A stretch of DNA of 64,000 nucleotides from Ruegeria atlantica (GTDB lineage Bacteria > Pseudomonadota > Alphaproteobacteria > Rhodobacterales > Rhodobacteraceae). The translations under genes and the position numbers were made by a program. The stretch is taken from contig NZ_WQBE01000004.1 of the NCBI RefSeq assembly GCF_013032005.1, positions 1-64,000 on the forward strand. Direction: 5' to 3'. Under the pieces are notes generated by a model. The model searched no databases and was not told the DNA's origin. It was given only the letters and a program-made list of their open reading frames with translations. This document shows positions 57,470 through 64,000 of this stretch, piece after piece. Position 1 is the first letter of the stretch. The number at the start of each line of letters is the position of its first letter.

Positions 57470-57545
57470 ACACCGGGTACTTCTCCTCCCTTTCCCGGTG
57501 TTGAAAGCGCGCGGCGACGTCTTCCTCCTCCCTGACGTCGCCGCG
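57470..57545 (+). ncRNA. CcsR-like (cuckoo family) sRNA 2
   Basis: Hairpin A: ACACCGGG (57470-57477) with CCCGGTGT (57494-57501), loop containing CTCCTCCC. Hairpin B: a perfect 12-bp stem CGCGGCGACGTC (57510-57521) with GACGTCGCCGCG (57534-57545), loop TTCCTCCTCCCT. Same architecture as its neighbours; the stems differ in sequence but keep pairing. Confidence 0.78.
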
Positions 57546-57717
57546 ACTTACACATACCGGGATCAAACCCGGATTCGGATACATCAGGGCTCTTCTCCTC
57601 CCTGCCTTGATGTTGAAAGCCCGCGGCGATACCTCTCCTCCTCCCTGGTGTCGCCGCGACTTACACATACCGGGATCAAACCCGGGTTCGGATACATCGG
57701 GGCTCTTCTCCTCCCTG
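57541..57717 (+). repeat. Tandem duplication of a CcsR unit, 114-bp period
   Basis: CCGCGACTTACACATACCGG starts at 57541 and again at 57655, and the copies stay nearly identical through the next CCUCC hairpin (to about 57604 and 57717). Only a few bases differ, and the ones in stems are mostly compatible with pairing. This points to a recent duplication of one sRNA unit. Confidence 0.85.
57581..57658 (+). ncRNA. CcsR-like (cuckoo family) sRNA 3
   Basis: Hairpin A: ACATCAGGGC (57581-57590) with GCCTTGATGT (57604-57613), one G-U pair, loop TCTTCTCCTCCCT. Hairpin B: CGCGGCGATACC (57622-57633) with GGTGTCGCCGCG (57647-57658), one G-U pair, loop TCTCCTCCTCCCT. The preceding spacer with CCGGG-ATCAAA-CCCGG (57557-57572) is almost identical to the one before sRNA 4. 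Confidence 0.78.
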
Positions 57718-57770
57718 CCCTGATGTTGAAATGAACGGCGGTTCCCCTCCTCCTCCCTGGGAACCGCCGT
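57694..57770 (+). ncRNA. CcsR-like (cuckoo family) sRNA 4 with terminator
   Basis: Hairpin A: ACATCGGGGC (57694-57703) with GCCCTGATGT (57717-57726), loop TCTTCTCCTCCCT. Hairpin B: a perfect 12-bp stem ACGGCGGTTCCC (57735-57746) with GGGAACCGCCGT (57759-57770). The T-tract after hairpin B makes it the terminator of the whole DUF1127-CcsR transcript. Confidence 0.78.
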
Positions 57771-57780
57771 TTTTCTTTTT
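57735..57780 (+). terminator. Terminator of the DUF1127-CcsR transcript
   Basis: The 12-bp stem of the last CCUCC hairpin (57735-57746 with 57759-57770) is followed by TTTTCTTTTT. It thus serves both as an sRNA hairpin and as a Rho-independent terminator. Confidence 0.88.
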
Positions 57781-57790
57781 TCACAAATGA

Positions 57791-57820
57791 AACAAGGCGC
57801 CGCAGCAATGGCCGGGCGCC
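57791..57820 (-). terminator. Possible weak terminator after uvrD
   Basis: GGCGCC (57796-57801) and GGCGCC (57815-57820) can pair as a 6-bp GC stem 44 bp after the uvrD stop. On the minus strand it is followed by TTGTTTCATTTG, a poor T-tract. The call is tentative. Confidence 0.35.
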
Positions 57821-57864
57821 CCCAAAAAAAACCGAGCATATGCCGTCAGGCACATTCCTATTGA

Positions 57865-60411
57865 TTAAAAGGGTATGTCGTCCTTGGCCGACAGGAACCG
57901 CGAGACCACCTTTTTGGTGCCCGCCTTTTCGAAATCCACCTCGACCTTGTCGCCTTCGATGCCGATCACCGCGCCATAGCCGAATTTTTGGTGAAACACG
58001 CGCTCGCCCAGGGTGAAGCTGGCGACCGCGGTTGCATCGATCACCGTGTTGCGGGTTTCGCGTGGCTGAGACATCCCGTACTGCCCCTGCCGCGCTTGCA
58101 TCCGCTTCCAACCGGGCGAGTTATAAACATTTGCCTCAGCCGCGCGGGTTTCAATTCCCGCCGCAGGCTGACCGCCGCCATAAAGCCCCGGAGGTGTCAG
58201 CACCTCAACATGATCCTCGGGCAGTTCGTCGATAAACCGCGACGGCATCGAATTTTGCCACTGGCCGAACACGCGTCGATTGGCGGCGAAGGATATCGTA
58301 CAAACTTCTTCCGCGCGGGTGATGCCCACATAGGCCAGCCGTCGTTCTTCCTCGAGACCCTTAAGGCCGGATTCGTCCATCGACCTTTGCGACGGGAACA
58401 ACCCGTCTTCCCACCCGGGCAGGAACACGGCGGGAAACTCCAGCCCCTTGGCCGCGTGTAGGGTCATGATCGAAACCTTGGCCCCGTCACCCTCCTGCTC
58501 GTTATCCATAACCAGGCTGACATGTTCCAGAAACCCTTGCAGGTTCTCGAAGTTGCCCAACTGGTTCACCAACTCCTTGAGGTTTTCCAGTCGTCCTGGC
58601 GCCTCGGGCGTTTTTTCGTTTTGCCAATGTGCGGTATAGCCGGATTCATCCAGAACGATCTGCGCCAGTTCGATATGTGAAACTTCTGGCTCGCCGAACC
58701 GCATGGGCGCAGTGCCGTCATCAATCACCGAATCGTCGTCGACCTCAATCCGCGGCCCGCGGGTCATCGCATTCCAGCGCGCCAAACCATCGATCAACTC
58801 GCGCAGCGCCTTACCGCCCTTGCCCTTGATCAACCCATTGTCGACTGCAATCCGCGCGCCTTCGACCAGTGACACACCATGCTCGCGCGCTGTCATCTGA
58901 ATCGTCTGCTGTGCCTTGTCCCCAAGGCCGCGTTTCGGAGTATTCACAATCCGCTCGAACGCCAGATCGTCACCGGGGCTGACCACCAGCCGGAAGTAAG
59001 CCATGGCATCACGGATTTCCATCCGCTCATAGAAACGCGGTCCGCCAATCACCTTGTAAGGTAAACCGATGGTCAGGAACCGGTCTTCAAACGCGCGCAT
59101 CTGATGCGAAGCACGGACCAGAATGGCAATCTCATCCAATTCAAACTTGTTTCTGATTTCTTCTTTCTGGTCATCGGGAAGATTGCTTGTTCCAAGCTCT
59201 TCTTGCAAGTTCAGCTGCTTGAGAGCGTTGTAACCGCTTTTTGACCGTCTCTCTGTTTCCTGCTCAATGGAAACAGAACGGACATTCTTTCTACCGTGTG
59301 CGAGTCGAGACGTGCCAGAAGCCAAAGCATCAATCTCTTCACCAATCCAACGCGCTTCTTCCTCACCATCCCAATGTCCGATCAAACGGATTTTGTGTCC
59401 CACTTTCGCGTCGGTCCAAAGCTCTTTGCCCAGACGGTTTTCGTTTCCGCGGATGACATTCGACGCAGCGGCCAGAATATGCGGGGTCGAGCGATAGTTC
59501 TGTTCTAACCGTACCACGTAAGCGCCGGGAAAGTCTTTTTCGAACCGCAGGATGTTGCCTACTTCGGCCCCGCGCCAGCCATAGATCGACTGGTCATCAT
59601 CGCCTACGCAGCAAATGTTCTTATGCGCCCCGGCCAGCAGGCGCAGCCATAAATATTGGGCCACGTTGGTATCCTGATACTCGTCCACCAGAATATAGCG
59701 GAACCAGCGTTGATATTGCTCCAACACATCCTGATGCGCTTGGAAGATCGTGACCATGTGCAACAGCAGGTCGCCGAAATCCACCGCGTTCAGCTCGCGC
59801 AAGCGAACTTGATACTGAGCGTAAAGCTCAACGCCCTTGTTATTATAGGCCCCGGCATCCGCTGCGGGCACCTTGTCTGGCGTCAGAGCGCGGTTTTTCC
59901 AGTCGTCGATGATTCCTGCCAGCATCCGCGCGGGCCAGCGTTTGTCGTCGATATTGGCGGCCTGAATCAACTGCTTAAGCAAACGCAACTGGTCGTCAGT
60001 ATCTAGAATGGTGAAATTCGATTTCAGACCAGCAAGCTCCGCATGTCTCCGCAGCAGCTTGACGCAGATAGAATGGAAAGTGCCCAGCCAAGGCATTCCC
60101 TCGGCGGGCTGGCCCAGCAGGCGGCCCACCCGGTCTTTCATTTCGCGTGCAGCCTTGTTGGTGAATGTCACCGACAGAATCTCATTCGGTCGCGCCCGCG
60201 CCGTGCTGAGCAAGTGGGCAATACGCGCGGTCAGGGCCTTGGTTTTACCCGTTCCCGCCCCGGCCAGCATCAAAACTGGACCGTCCAACCGCTCAACCGC
60301 GTCACGTTGCGCCGGGTTCAACTCATCCAGATAAGGTGCGGGCCGCGCTGCCATAGCGCGTGCCGAAAGCGATGCGCCCTCAAAGGCGTCCATTTCGTCG
60401 AAACTGCTCAT
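57865..60411 (-). CDS. uvrD: ATP-dependent DNA helicase, UvrD/PcrA type
   Basis: 848 residues, SF1A helicase. Q motif LNPAQRDAV, Walker A MLAGAGTGKTKALT, motif Ia VTFTNKAAREM, motif II LVDEYQDTN, motif III DDDQSIYGWRGAE, motif IV RLEQNYRSTP, motif V MTLHAAKGLEFPAVFLPGWE and motif VI EERRLAYVGITRAEE. It unwinds DNA in nucleotide excision and mismatch repair. The C-terminal tail ends in a Tudor-like KFGYGAVIGIEGDKVEVDF. Residues about 366-424 form an extra charged segment with lower GC between motifs IV and V. GGAG precedes the ATG. Confidence 0.94.
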   Translation of the reverse strand: MSSFDEMDAFEGASLSARAMAARPAPYLDELNPAQRDAVERLDGPVLMLAGAGTGKTKALTARIAHLLSTARARPNEILSVTFTNKAAREMKDRVGRLLGQPAEGMPWLGTFHSICVKLLRRHAELAGLKSNFTILDTDDQLRLLKQLIQAANIDDKRWPARMLAGIIDDWKNRALTPDKVPAADAGAYNNKGVELYAQYQVRLRELNAVDFGDLLLHMVTIFQAHQDVLEQYQRWFRYILVDEYQDTNVAQYLWLRLLAGAHKNICCVGDDDQSIYGWRGAEVGNILRFEKDFPGAYVVRLEQNYRSTPHILAAASNVIRGNENRLGKELWTDAKVGHKIRLIGHWDGEEEARWIGEEIDALASGTSRLAHGRKNVRSVSIEQETERRSKSGYNALKQLNLQEELGTSNLPDDQKEEIRNKFELDEIAILVRASHQMRAFEDRFLTIGLPYKVIGGPRFYERMEIRDAMAYFRLVVSPGDDLAFERIVNTPKRGLGDKAQQTIQMTAREHGVSLVEGARIAVDNGLIKGKGGKALRELIDGLARWNAMTRGPRIEVDDDSVIDDGTAPMRFGEPEVSHIELAQIVLDESGYTAHWQNEKTPEAPGRLENLKELVNQLGNFENLQGFLEHVSLVMDNEQEGDGAKVSIMTLHAAKGLEFPAVFLPGWEDGLFPSQRSMDESGLKGLEEERRLAYVGITRAEEVCTISFAANRRVFGQWQNSMPSRFIDELPEDHVEVLTPPGLYGGGQPAAGIETRAAEANVYNSPGWKRMQARQGQYGMSQPRETRNTVIDATAVASFTLGERVFHQKFGYGAVIGIEGDKVEVDFEKAGTKKVVSRFLSAKDDIPF

Positions 60412-60601
60412 GACTCCAAACTACGCTGGTTCCGCGACAAGGGAAAGGGTTTGTTCACGGCTTGTTCGCCTAAAAAGCAACAAATCCTTAGCTACAGCTC
60501 TGAGCAATTCGAGCTTTTTTTGTCTGCTCCTATGCCGGTCTCGTTAACTCTCTCTCAAACTCTGGCCTCAATGCTGATGTTAGATTGCGGGAGGACGGGA
60601 T

Positions 60602-62389
60602 ATGAAACTCACGGCTCGGGGACGGCTTGCCGATCGGTTAAAATGGGCGGGGATCACCGTTTTGTTGATAGCGCTGGCGGCGGTTGCAGGTTGGGGAGTC
60701 TATTCTCTTCCGGCACCGGTTGTGGACCGGATGCTGAAAACTGACATATTAAAACAGTCCGAACTGTGGAAACGCCGCGTTGTTCTGCATCTAAAAGATC
60801 CCGAAACGGCGCTGCAAACCGGCAGGATCGACCCGCATGATGCCGAATTTCTTTCTTCGATGCCCGAAGCGTCGGATGTGTATCGGTTCAAAATGTTCGA
60901 CACGGCCGGGCGCGTTGTCTGGTCGACACGTCCCGAGGAAATCGGATCCTACGAAACGCGTGCCTTTTTCCGCAGTGATGTTGCACGCGGAATGACGCAT
61001 TATATTCAGGAAGCGCTCCCACTGTCTGAGATCGACGGACTCGACCTGCATTCCGAAAGTACGCGTACCGCCGTGCAACATCAGGTGGCTGAGGTGTTCG
61101 TTCCGATCACAAAAAACGGACGCTTCATCGGCGCGATTGAGTTTTTCACCGATTTCACCGATCTGCGTACAACATTTATTACCCGACTGAGGGTTTCACT
61201 TTCGATCCTTTGCGGCATTGCTCTGTTCGCTTTGGCCAGCGTCTCATTGGTGACATATCGCACCAACCGTCTGCAGGTACGCGCGCTGCAACGGCAATCA
61301 GCCAAAGAACGCAACCTGATGGATGAACAACTTAGGTTGGCGCGTGAGGTACGCCTGTTGGGCGAATTGAATGAATGGCTACAGTCGAGCCGATCTCTGG
61401 ATGAACTGTTCGACATGGTTTCACGATTTATGACCCACATCCTGCCCGAGGCAGAGGGCAGCGTGTATGTCTACTCCAACTCGCGCGATGTTCTGGATGG
61501 CTGCGCAAGCTGGAACGGGGGCACTCACAAGGCGCATATCCACCCTGAAGGATGCTGGGGTCTGCGTCGCGGTCGCACATACCAATACGGCGCGTCTGAG
61601 ATTGATTTTGTCTGCGAACATGCCGAACCCCATGATGGCCGCCCCTATTTCTGTTTTCCCATTCTGGCGCATGGCGAAACAGTTGGCCTGCTCCATCTGC
61701 GGGCGCATGAAGGCAGCCAAAAAGTGTTTCATTCCAATAGAAAACTGGCCCAACTGTGCGCGGAACAGATCAGCATGGCGATTGCAAACGTGCGAATGCG
61801 GGACCAATTGCATGACCAATCGGTCCGTGATCCGCTGACCGGCTTGTTCAATCGTCGGCATATGACCGACACGTTGCGCAAATCCATTAGCCGCAGCCAA
61901 CAGACAGGCGCACCGCTGAGCTTGATCGCTGTGGATGTGGATCACTTCAAGAAATTCAACGACACCCATGGTCATGATGCGGGCGACATGGTGCTGCGCG
62001 CGGTGGGCTCGACCTTGGAACAGGGCTGTGACCGGGACGAGGTTGCCTGCCGCATCGGAGGTGAGGAATTCATGCTGATCCTGCCCGACAACACCCCCGA
62101 AGACGCCATGACCCGGGCCGAACAATTGCGGCAGGCGATCGAGGCTGTCTCGGTCCGCTATGGTGAGAAATCACTGCCGCGCATCACGATTTCCGTTGGC
62201 GTTGCCCATTATCCTGCGCACGGTTCTATGCCGCAGGATTTGATGCGTGCATCAGATGACGCCCTGTATGTGGCCAAAGACAAGGGTCGAAATCAGGTGC
62301 AGGTCGCCAATGGCGCTGATCCGGCACACGATAATAAAAGCAAGCCCGAGCAACCGACCAAATCGACAACTCAGACATCAGCGGCCTGA
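60602..62389 (+). CDS. Membrane-bound diguanylate cyclase (GAF-like + GGDEF)
   Basis: 595 residues. TM1 is WAGITVLLIALAAVAGWGVY; a periplasmic sensor of about 155 residues follows; TM2 is LSILCGIALFALASVSLVTY. A coiled-coil linker leads to a GAF-like domain (residues about 250-400), then GGDEF with RDPLTGLFNRRHM and the active-site CRIGGEEFMLILPD. It should make cyclic di-GMP. The RxxD product-inhibition site expected nine residues before GGEEF is absent (D and E at those places). GGAGG precedes the ATG. The periplasmic signal is unknown. Confidence 0.88.
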   Translation: MKLTARGRLADRLKWAGITVLLIALAAVAGWGVYSLPAPVVDRMLKTDILKQSELWKRRVVLHLKDPETALQTGRIDPHDAEFLSSMPEASDVYRFKMFDTAGRVVWSTRPEEIGSYETRAFFRSDVARGMTHYIQEALPLSEIDGLDLHSESTRTAVQHQVAEVFVPITKNGRFIGAIEFFTDFTDLRTTFITRLRVSLSILCGIALFALASVSLVTYRTNRLQVRALQRQSAKERNLMDEQLRLAREVRLLGELNEWLQSSRSLDELFDMVSRFMTHILPEAEGSVYVYSNSRDVLDGCASWNGGTHKAHIHPEGCWGLRRGRTYQYGASEIDFVCEHAEPHDGRPYFCFPILAHGETVGLLHLRAHEGSQKVFHSNRKLAQLCAEQISMAIANVRMRDQLHDQSVRDPLTGLFNRRHMTDTLRKSISRSQQTGAPLSLIAVDVDHFKKFNDTHGHDAGDMVLRAVGSTLEQGCDRDEVACRIGGEEFMLILPDNTPEDAMTRAEQLRQAIEAVSVRYGEKSLPRITISVGVAHYPAHGSMPQDLMRASDDALYVAKDKGRNQVQVANGADPAHDNKSKPEQPTKSTTQTSAA

Positions 62390-62428
62390 AAACCTTGCAG
62401 AATCACTGTGTAGGTCGGATCAATTCGT

Positions 62429-63565
62429 ATGGACCTGCACAGCTCATTCCCCAGCATTGGCGATCTGAAACGCCACGCACGGCGCAAGGTTCCGCATTTC
62501 GTCTGGGAATATCTGGATAGCGGTACAGGGTCCGAGGTCACGCTGCACAAAAACAGGGCCGCACTGGATGATGTGGAGTTTTTACCCTCAATCCTGCACG
62601 GACCTATCGAATGTGACACCAGAACACAGTTTTTGGGCCAAGACTTTCCCTTGCCCTTCGGTATTGCGCCGATTGGAATGTCGGGGCTGATCTGGCCGGA
62701 TGCTGAGAAACTGCTGGCCCTCGCCGGTGCCAAGGCAGGGTTGCCGTATACTTTGTCGACCGTCGCCAGCCAAAGCCCCGAAGATCTGGCTCCTCATCTT
62801 GGTCAAAACGCCTGGTTTCAACTTTACCCTCCAAAGGACCCGGATATTCGCGCGGACATGTTAGGTCGCATCAAATCCGCCGGGTTTTCAACGCTTGTGC
62901 TGACAGTTGACGTCCCGGTTGCATCGCGGCGCGAACGGCAGGTGCGATCTGGCCTGACCCATCCACCCCGACTGACGCCACGTTTGCTGGCGCAGATCGC
63001 CCAACGCCCGACTTGGGCCTTGGGCATGGCGCGACATGGTATGCCGCGAATGAGGACGCTCGACAAATACATCGATGGCGATAGCGCGCTGTCCCCCACG
63101 GCGCATATCGGATACCTGCTGCGCACATCGCCGGATATGGACTATGTCAAATGGTTGCGCGATGCATGGGATGGTCCGTTCGTTTTGAAAGGCGTGATGC
63201 GCGCCGAAGACGCGGCTCGCCTGAAACAAGCCGGTGTTGATGCGCTCTGGGTCTCGAATCACGGTGGGCGGCAGTTCGATGGCGCCCCGGCTAGCATTTG
63301 TGCGCTTCCCGCCATACGTGCGGCCACAGACTTGCCGCTGATCTTTGACAGTGGCGTTGAAGGCGGGCTTGATGTTCTGCGAGCTTTGGCGCTTGGGGCG
63401 GATTTCGTCATGCTGGGGCGGGGTTTTCTTTATGGGTTGGCTGCCCTTGGGTCACGCGGCCCGGCCCATGTCATCGACATTCTGCGACAGGACATGCTGG
63501 CGAATATGGGCCAGATGGGTTTGGCAAAGTTGGATCAACTTACGCTACGTCAATACAGCAATTGA
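62429..63565 (+). CDS. FMN-dependent alpha-hydroxy-acid dehydrogenase (L-lactate dehydrogenase type)
   Basis: 378 residues, TIM barrel of the lactate/glycolate oxidase family. FPLPFGIAPIGMSGLIWPDA contributes to the FMN site, STVASQSPEDLAPH is near it, TLVLTVDVPVASRRERQVRS is the central strand, VLKGVMRAEDAARLKQAG has the FMN Lys, and LWVSNHGGRQFDGAPASICA has the catalytic His and substrate Arg. The C-terminal DSGVEGGLDVLRALALGADF binds the FMN phosphate. L-lactate is the likeliest substrate; mandelate or glycolate cannot be excluded. It follows the GGDEF gene by 39 bp. Confidence 0.9.
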   Translation: MDLHSSFPSIGDLKRHARRKVPHFVWEYLDSGTGSEVTLHKNRAALDDVEFLPSILHGPIECDTRTQFLGQDFPLPFGIAPIGMSGLIWPDAEKLLALAGAKAGLPYTLSTVASQSPEDLAPHLGQNAWFQLYPPKDPDIRADMLGRIKSAGFSTLVLTVDVPVASRRERQVRSGLTHPPRLTPRLLAQIAQRPTWALGMARHGMPRMRTLDKYIDGDSALSPTAHIGYLLRTSPDMDYVKWLRDAWDGPFVLKGVMRAEDAARLKQAGVDALWVSNHGGRQFDGAPASICALPAIRAATDLPLIFDSGVEGGLDVLRALALGADFVMLGRGFLYGLAALGSRGPAHVIDILRQDMLANMGQMGLAKLDQLTLRQYSN

Positions 63566-63711
63566 TGCTGCAGCGCAGAATTGCTAGTAAGTTTGCGCCA
63601 CCAAGCGGCGTTTGCGAGCGTTAACATGCCGGTTCTACCCAGAACGACTGATATACGAGCGCGTATTGTCCGCCTATGAATACGGCCAAACCACCAAGAC
63701 CGGGACCTGAT

Positions 63712-64000
63712 ATGACCAACTTCAACAAGATCCTGATCGCCAATCGCGGCGAGATAGCCATTCGCGTGATGCGCGCAGCAAACGAGATGGGCAAACGCAC
63801 CGTCGCTGTCTTCGCCGAAGAAGATAAGCTGGGCCTGCACCGGTTCAAGGCGGATGAGGCCTATCGCATCGGCGAGGGGATGGGGCCGGTTGCCGCCTAT
63901 CTGAGCATCGACGAGATCATCCGCGTGGCCAAGGAATGCGGCGCGGACGCGATCCACCCGGGCTATGGCCTGCTGTCCGAGAACCCCGATTTCGTGGATG
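63712..64000 (+). CDS. pyc: Pyruvate carboxylase, N-terminal fragment (runs off the window)
   Basis: The first about 96 residues are visible: [60 protein letters not shown] and [12 protein letters not shown]. This is the biotin-carboxylase N-domain. The wording [17 protein letters not shown] is characteristic of pyruvate carboxylase rather than AccC or propionyl-CoA carboxylase, but the rest of the gene is outside the window. ATG 63712 is chosen; an in-frame ATG at 63676 would add 12 residues. Confidence 0.85.
   Translation, partial: MTNFNKILIANRGEIAIRVMRAANEMGKRTVAVFAEEDKLGLHRFKADEAYRIGEGMGPVAAYLSIDEIIRVAKECGADAIHPGYGLLSENPDFVD

Noticed and set aside
57362..57780. CRISPR array (regular repeats in a short interval)
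   Set aside because: The repeated parts are hairpin loops and short spacers, not identical direct repeats with unique spacers of constant length; the CCUCC sRNA explanation fits fully.

Overview
The window looks like a chromosome segment of a Roseobacter-group alphaproteobacterium (Rhodobacteraceae). The reasons are the moderately high GC (about 60% in most genes), the alphaproteobacterial order of the division and cell-wall (dcw) cluster with DUF2484 proteins between murC and murB, the bolA/dnaJ/cobS/cobT neighbourhood, and a DUF1127 gene followed by CCUCC-loop small RNAs of the CcsR ('cuckoo') type known from Rhodobacter. No rRNA, tRNA, IS element, prophage or CRISPR array was seen.

Layout. 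1-6.2 kb: the 5' part of pntA (transhydrogenase), a small membrane methyltransferase, kynureninase, and a TetR regulator divergent from a two-subunit molybdenum hydroxylase. 6.2-14.4 kb: a class-I glutamine amidotransferase-like hydrolase, the glcB-glcG pair (malate synthase G and a heme-binding GlcG-like protein), aminopeptidase N and two unknown proteins. 14.4-24.7 kb: gatB with a clear terminator, small proteins (DUF4177, GDCCVxC, BolA, J-domain), then the cobaltochelatase genes cobS and cobT. These are interrupted by a Hint-domain protein and a sulfotransferase. Aminopeptidase P follows. 24.7-29.1 kb: DUF427, a low-GC exported protein with two DUF4189-like repeats, a Tat-exported DUF3179 protein and a ClC chloride channel with CBS domains.

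29.1-56.8 kb is dominated by one minus-strand programme for cell envelope and division. Read in transcription order it runs: long leader with an UpsM-like RNA, mraZ, rsmH, ftsL, ftsI, murE, murF, mraY, terminator-like hairpin, murD, a three-gene interruption, ftsW, murG, murC, two DUF2484 genes, a small membrane gene, a membrane-domain/MurB open frame, ddl, ftsQ, ftsA, a small exported protein, ftsZ with terminator, lpxC, bamD and recN. Many junctions are 1-4 bp ATGA/TAATG overlaps, which suggests translational coupling. The products make lipid II and septal peptidoglycan, assemble the Z ring and divisome, and support the outer membrane (LpxC, BamD).

56.2-57.8 kb is the most interesting non-coding stretch. 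On the minus strand it holds the extended mraZ leader ending in a 13-bp terminator stem, with 10-bp-spaced TGGGN repeats that match MraZ boxes. On the plus strand it holds a DUF1127 gene and an array of eight hairpins with CTCCTCCC loops, which pair into four CcsR-like sRNAs. The window closes with UvrD/PcrA carrying an unusual low-GC in-frame segment, a membrane GGDEF protein lacking the product-inhibition site, an FMN-dependent alpha-hydroxy-acid dehydrogenase, and the start of pyruvate carboxylase.
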